Below, piece by piece: positions 58,538-64,000 of a DNA stretch of 64,000 nucleotides. The stretch's first letter is position 1, and the number at the start of each line of letters is the position of its first letter. Under the pieces are notes generated by a model, which did no database searches, was not told where the DNA came from, and worked only from the letters and a program-made list of their open reading frames with translations. Position numbers and translations under genes: made by a program. Source of the DNA: Laguncularia racemosa (lineage: Eukaryota > Streptophyta > Magnoliopsida > Myrtales > Combretaceae); contig JBBMOL010000038.1 in NCBI GenBank assembly GCA_037954665.1, forward strand, positions 5,456,001-5,520,000, read 5' to 3'.

Positions 58538-59112
58538 TTGCCACAATTTGATTTCTCGTAAATTCACACAATTGATTTCTCTTGCACATTGCCACAATTT
58601 GATTCCCCATAAATGCCTAATTACCACAATTTGATTTCTCATAAATGCCTTGTTGCCACAATTTCATTCCTCACAATTGCCTTATTGCCGCAATTTTATT
58701 CCTCATAATTGCTTTATTGCTGCAATTCTATTCCTCGCTATTACTTTATTGCCACAATTTTATTCCTTGTGATTACCTTATTACAACAATTTTTTTTTTG
58801 TAGCAAATTCTCATAAATTGTTTGTCATAAATGCTTTATTGTGACAATTTCAATTCTCGCAAATGCCTCTTTACTTTTTTCCAGCCGTCAACTTTTTCTG
58901 ACAACTTTTTTTCTTGCAAATGCTATTACCACTCCTCATAAATACTTTTTCCAAGTGTGAGAATGTTTTCCTCGCAATATCTCAAAGTTAGCAGGCCTAT
59001 TGCGACAATTTATTTACGGGAATATAAATTCTCGCAATTGATTTATTGACATGATTTTTTAAGATTTTGCGTCAAAAAAATATCCTCACATTTCCTAACA
59101 ATTGTTGTAGTG
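58538..59112 (+). repeat. Right TIR and 32-bp phased subterminal repeats of the CACTA element
   Basis: A TTGCCACAATTTNATTCCTC-like unit starts at 58589, 58621, 58653, 58685, 58717, 58749 and 58781: seven starts exactly 32 bp apart. Less regular units lie at 58538 and 58839. The word is the inverted form of the left subterminal repeat, consistent with TNPA-binding sites. The right TIR ends at 59112. Confidence 0.88.
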
Positions 59113-59115
59113 ATT

Positions 59116-61628
59116 GTTTTTTCTTACGGTTTACCATCACCATTGGCTATCTGCTACGAACTTCCCTTTTCACTATTAGCTGTGGCTAAGGCATTACTAA
59201 TCACAAACTCTTGACAGTATTGGGATATAACTTGATATCATTTGATAATTTAAAGCTTCAATCATAATAAATTTAAAAAAAATATAAAATTATTTTCCGC
59301 AAAACCAACGAAGAAAGGAAAAGCATGTATCATGGGGTTAAAAAGTAGCCTTTCGCATGAATGGTTCATTTAACATCTGATGAAACTAAACATTTCTGGA
59401 ATATTTTCGCGTGAAAATTTCCTCCCAATCCTTATTCGCAAGATTAGAGTTATGGAAACCACCAAATTACAGCTTTTGAAATTCATGTTGGATTGAAATT
59501 CTTTGGCCAACTTAAAGCTAGATAATTTCTTTCTTTTTTTATACCAAACCGCAATTCAGTATTTTAATTATACTCTTCATAAGATTTAATGGTGCAATTG
59601 GTAATTAGTGCCACCTATTTTATTGGAAGGTATAAACAAGGCCTAATAAGATGTATGATCAGCTTGTTGATAAGGATCTCTTTAATGGGTATTCTTAAAA
59701 CAGTTATTAAGAGTTATAGAAAGAATTTTTTTACATTTTTGCACCCTTTAAATAATTGCTAATACATAAAAATCACAGGCTTACCCATCTAAGATCGTCC
59801 CACAACACAACATTTTCTAGGGATTGCCATAAGGTTAATAAAAAACTGGTTTTTTAATGAAATGAACTAGTTGTGGATTCCAGTCCTCATTATTGTACTC
59901 ATTGAAAAAAAAAATAAAAAAATAAAAACCAAGACATGGTAAATTTGCTAAATCTGATACTACAGCTACTATGCGCCAAACTGCTTATTTTAGGAATCTT
60001 TGATGGAACAGTTTTATCTATTATTGTAGTTAGGACTAAGGTCATTCATTTTAAGATCTTACATGAACAATCATTAATCTCATTTTTCATGCATTATATT
60101 GTTTATAATGTAAATTAGGGATATAAGTGAGCAAACTATTATAGGGTTCTCAACCCATTTAAACCTGCCATTTACTTAATAGTCTAATACTCTATAAGGT
60201 TTAAGATGGGTTTCGGGATAATTTATAAAACCCTAGAAGGTTTAAGTCAGGTTGTTAGGATACAATCAATACTTGAAGGAAAAACGCAAACCTACTAAGA
60301 TTATTATTTATTATTTTATTTTATATTTATAAATATATTTTTAAGTTTTTAATTACTTATATTTTTATAAATGTTACATAGTACATTATTTAATATTTTT
60401 GCTTTTATTTTGTTAATTAGTAATGTTGTTAAATTTTCCAATGAATATAGTTTATTTTGTTGTAAATTGAAGTAGAAGTATGTAATTGATGGCATTTGAC
60501 TTTGTTGGATGATGTTTTAGTAGTTAAAATTCTCTTTTACTTAATTTAGATTCATTAAAGTACGAATTCTAATGTATTTAAATAAAATATTATTAATCTT
60601 GTGAGTGGATTGTGGATACCCTATTAGTCTAGTGGGTGGAATTTGAATAGCGGGTAAAAAACCCTATAACGTTTGAAATGGGTTTTGGGACAATTAGTAA
60701 TGTACTAAGATGACAGAACTTGTCGTAAACCTGCCCCCACTTGCATTTTTAATGTGAATGAATTGAAATTGAGTGATTAATTAAGTTTGACATGAGATAA
60801 ACATAAGCCACATCAGTGTAAAATTAATTAGATTAAAGCATATATCATGTTATAAAAAAATATAAAATAGAATGGTGAAGGCTAGAGATGATATAAAATT
60901 AAAGTTATTATTATTATACACCACCAAAACTATTAAAAATTGAAAATTTAACCCATAAATTCTAAAAATGTGCACTAAAAGTATGCCTACATCTTCTAAA
61001 CTATCGGTAGAAGAACCATAAATAGTGACGACATTGTTATGGCTTAACAATGGTATAAGAATATGTACCTAACTTTTAAAGTTCTAGAAGGATGAAGCAT
61101 GTTAGTTTATAAGAATTATAATACACACTTGATCTATAGCTTTAAGGGTATGTTTATTGTGTTCCCTATTTTAGATTTGATTGCATCTTTTCTCCTATTT
61201 AAGTTTAAGGTAAATTACAACCATAGCTCCTAAAAAATGATCAAAACTACAAAAAGGCATTTCTAAATTATTGCTCATATGCCTCTTGGAAATATTGACA
61301 TTAAAAAATTTCTTCTCTAGTAATACAAAATCAATCTTTTATACAAATATATGATTTTACTTTTTTTTAAGCTAATTCATTATTTGATTTAAATTTTTTA
61401 ATTGATTAATATATTATTGGTCAAAGGTCAAATTAGATAGTTTGATTTTAAAAAATAAATTATATGCTAATATCAAAGATTGACTTGATACTCTTTTTGA
61501 GGAAATTTTTTTATGCTAATATTATTTAAGGGATATAATTACAATATTCTAGAAACTTAATAACTTTTATAATTATGATAATTTTTAGAAGTCTCATCTA
61601 ATTTAACTTAAGTTTATGTGGGTTTAGC
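59116..61628. other. AT-rich intergenic, no gene
   Basis: No recognisable coding sequence; open frames of 60-66 codons (59936, 60850) have no motif. Two similar stretches occur at about 60175-60235 and 60615-60700 (AGTCTA..., AACCCTA..A.GTTT, ATGGGTTT.GGGA.AATT), a diverged direct repeat about 450 bp apart. Confidence 0.45.
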
Positions 61629-62667
61629 TGATAGGAATCAAAATTCGACAAGACCTATCATTAGGGCAAGAACTAAAGGAATTCGAATTTTGGCGATGAG
61701 GGCTCATTTTCAGCAGATCGACCCCAGAATTATTTATATATTAACCTCTTTTCTATTATTCTTGTATTGTGTTTTCCAACATGCACACTTATCATATTCT
61801 ATAGGGCAATGGACAAACTCCCTTAGACTCAACTTGTGGGTTATCCATGGACTGACTTGAACCGGCGATGAGCTGGGCCGATGGATCCTATAGAAGATCG
61901 GCATCTTAAAGACTATTTCTTTTATATATTTCTTCTTTTATGAACTATTTTGGTTGTATTTTGGTTTTGGGACACTTTTATTTCTTTGTAACTTTCATTT
62001 AGGGTTAGCCACCTTAAAAGTGGCAAACTTGTAATTTTGAGCACTTTTTAACCCTAGGAGTAACAACTATAAATACTTGCTTAAGAGAGGGTTTGAGAAA
62101 GCTTACTTTTGCAGATTAAAAACTAAATTTCACATGAGAATTAGGGTTCTTACCTTGGTTCCAAACTCTTATCAATTTCAATCCCAAGAGTTGAAATTGT
62201 GGTGAGTGCAACATCTTGAAATTATGAGTTATATCAATTTCATTTTGTTGTGATTTCTTTTCTTGTCTAGTGTGTCATATCTAGGGTTGAATTGAGATAG
62301 TTCTTGGTCAGAAATACATATTATTATTCACGAATTCTTGTGTTTATTTGAAGTACTTAGAAATTTGATTTGGATCATCATTGAAGATTACACTTGAAAA
62401 CGTGTTCTTCTCTTTTGGAAAGGAATTCTTATAATTAAGGTTTTCTTTGTCATTTGTGGATTATTTGCGTGGATTATATGAGATTAGGGTGTTGTTAGAA
62501 GATATTATCATTGTGGTATTATAATTATATCATTGGATATTTGGATTTCATCATATCTTCATTAGGGTTCGCGTGAAATTGCCCTTTGTGGATCCGATTT
62601 TGCCTTGACTTGAGATTGTTTTTCTTAAGTCTTTTGATTGTGCTTCTTAGTGGAATTAGGCACATCA
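61629..62667 (+). repeat. 5' LTR of a third, outer-family retroelement (runs off window)
   Basis: 1,039 bp from TGATAGGAATCAAAATTC to GCACATCA. It is collinear with the reverse complement of the outer element's LTR (same CAACATGCACACTTATCA and GGTTATCCATGGA blocks), hence the same family in the opposite orientation. TATA-like TATAAATACTTGC is near 62070-62082. The open frame at 61618-61860 lies in the LTR and is not a gene. Confidence 0.9.
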
Positions 62668-64000
62668 TCTTTTTGGTATCGGAGCTTGTGGTTGTGAGAA
62701 GGGATTATGTGATTTTGAATTTTGGAAATTTAGGGTTCATGTTCTTACATCATCAATTCCAAAATTGCGGGTAAATTGAAATTGTTGTTGTAGTTGTTTT
62801 GAAGTGGAGTGAATTACCTTGGCTTGGAATTTAATTTTCTGATTGTTGGAGTTGGTTTGGGAAGGTTATTGCATCATTTTGTGGTCACTAATTTACGTGG
62901 AAGAGCAGAAGTACAAAGTGTAGTTTACTTTAGCAATTTTTTTGGAACTTGCAAAACTTACCAATTCTTGCTGTGACTAGCTTGTGGTGTGAGGAGGTTA
63001 TGTAGTTTGTTGTTTTGGATTTCCATTGCGTAATTTTGAATTGGTGGAGTACAATTTGCATATTACATTGGGTTGTGATTAGTAAAGAATTGTTTGAATT
63101 CAAAACATATGCAATTAAGTTGTGGGAGTTAATGATTGATATTTGAATTTGAATTCATTCTTACCAATTGAGGAAGGCTTGCAATAAGTGAAGTTGTTTG
63201 AATTTCAAATTGAAAGTTGCTGCCTATTGTTTGAATTCGGAATTGGGGAGAACATTTGCAATTTCCAGATTTAATTAGTGTGTAAGAAGGGAAGTTATTT
63301 GATTTCAAAACAAGCATTAAGAGTGAAGGAGTTAAGTGTGTTTATTTGAATTTGAAAAATTTCATCTTACTAAATGTGGAGGGGTTGGAATTTGTGAAGT
63401 GGTTTGATTTTCAAATTTAATTTGCTGCCTTCTTATGTAAGTTGCGGATTGGATTTGCATTTGAAGTGAAGAATTTTGCAACGTGATTATCCTTGAAATT
63501 GCTTTGAGAAAGAGTAATGAATTGAAAAAGTTTTGTGTTGCATGTGACGTGTATGTTGTTGTAAGTTGCGGTTGATAAATTGTGGAGAAGTGCACCGTGT
63601 GTGTGAAGGTGTTTATGTGGTGTTGTGTTGTGCAAACTGGAAGTGGAAGTGTACAATTTTCAGAATTGCATTGTGTGGGATAATAGGGAATTTATTTGAA
63701 ATTCAAACAAATCCATTAAGTTGAGGAAGTTATTAAGTGGTATTGATTGTGTTCCATTTGAATTTGAAATTTGATTATTACCATTTGTGGAAAGTGCATT
63801 AAGGATGTTTATTTGAATTTGTTGCCGTGTTGTGGAGTTGTGTGTATTAAGGTGCTGCACATCAAGATCAATTGTAGGTGTGAAACCGTGGCAAGAAAGG
63901 AAAATTGAAGTAGTAGAATTTGAATTCAAAAGCAAACATTAAAGTGTGAAAGTAATTGAACTTATTACTTCAACACTTGTTAGTTGAATTTAATTTCTTA
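62668..64000 (+). mobile_element. Leader region of the third retroelement (partial)
   Basis: T/G-rich non-coding leader with repeated TTTGAATTTGAA and TTTGAATTC words, collinear with the leaders at 41064-42258 and 46083-47078 read on their - strands. The window ends before gag. The - strand open frames at 63129-63935 are antisense to this leader and not genes. Confidence 0.85.
62674..62685 (+). promoter_or_regulatory. Primer binding site of the third element
   Basis: TGGTATCGGAGC, one change from the standard iMet PBS, 6 nt after the LTR end. It confirms + orientation. Confidence 0.88.

Larger units (their letters stand above)
50929..59112 (+). mobile_element. CACTA (En/Spm) DNA transposon, complete ends, decayed genes
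   Basis: 8,184 bp. The left end is CACTATAACAA and the right end, read inward on the - strand, is CACTACAACAA (one mismatch in 11). A 3-bp target duplication ATT flanks it (50926-50928 and 59113-59115). Inside, in order on the + strand: a tnp2-type transposase (TNPD-like) with DUF4218, a DUF4216 segment, and a TNPA-like transposase_24 gene. Subterminal repeats are inverted with respect to each other at the two ends. All coding parts carry stops and shifts, so the element cannot move by itself but could be mobilised if transposase is supplied. Confidence 0.95.

Noticed and set aside
58538..58880. CRISPR-like array because of the regular spacing
   Set aside because: The units are contiguous 32-bp repeats without spacers, they lie at the subterminal region of a plant CACTA transposon, and no cas-like genes exist.
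63129..63935. Series of - strand frames of 62-91 codons rich in N, T, H and S
   Set aside because: They lie antisense in the non-coding leader of the third retroelement; the composition mirrors its T/G-rich repeats.

Overview
This window is AT-rich nuclear DNA from a flowering plant, most likely a eudicot. The evidence is a plant-type pectinesterase gene with a GT-AG intron, LTR retrotransposons primed by initiator-Met tRNA, a degenerate plant LINE, and a CACTA (En/Spm) transposon with tnp2, DUF4218 and DUF4216 homology. I cannot name the species. I see no rRNA, tRNA, CRISPR array or bacterial-style operon.

Layout. Positions 1-10600 are non-coding: a tandemly duplicated LTR-like segment (1-1059), decayed LTR-like DNA (about 2380-4830) and several degenerate tandem repeats. 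Positions 11050-15140 hold a decayed, 5'-truncated LINE on the + strand, and 17313-17790 a fragment of a second LINE on the - strand. The only gene that looks intact is a pectinesterase on the - strand (18278-19427, two exons). It has every catalytic residue but no inhibitor-like pro-domain. Part of its upstream sequence recurs near 22750.

Positions 25675-36599 are a complete Ty3/gypsy element (Tekay/Del-like chromovirus) on the - strand. It has 2.77 kb and 2.91 kb LTRs, a perfect 5-bp target duplication, PBS and PPT. Gag and pol lie in different frames, separated by a 454-bp segment that looks like a GT-AG intron. Removing it restores the frame and the spacing usual for the family.

Positions 38941-48180 are a nested pair of short, related Ty3/gypsy derivatives, both on the - strand. 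The inner one (43209-48089) sits in the LTR of the outer one. Both lack reverse transcriptase, RNase H and integrase and keep only gag and/or protease plus a short tail. The outer one carries an in-frame 78-bp repeat array. A third copy, close to the outer one, begins at 61629 on the + strand and runs off the window.

Positions 50929-59112 are a CACTA transposon with matching ends and a 3-bp target duplication. Its two transposase genes are broken. Its right end carries seven repeats phased at exactly 32 bp.

The window is therefore one plausible host gene in a graveyard of layered transposons. The order of insertion can be read directly: older repeat, then outer element, then inner element. 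The observation most likely to be new is the predicted gag-pol intron.
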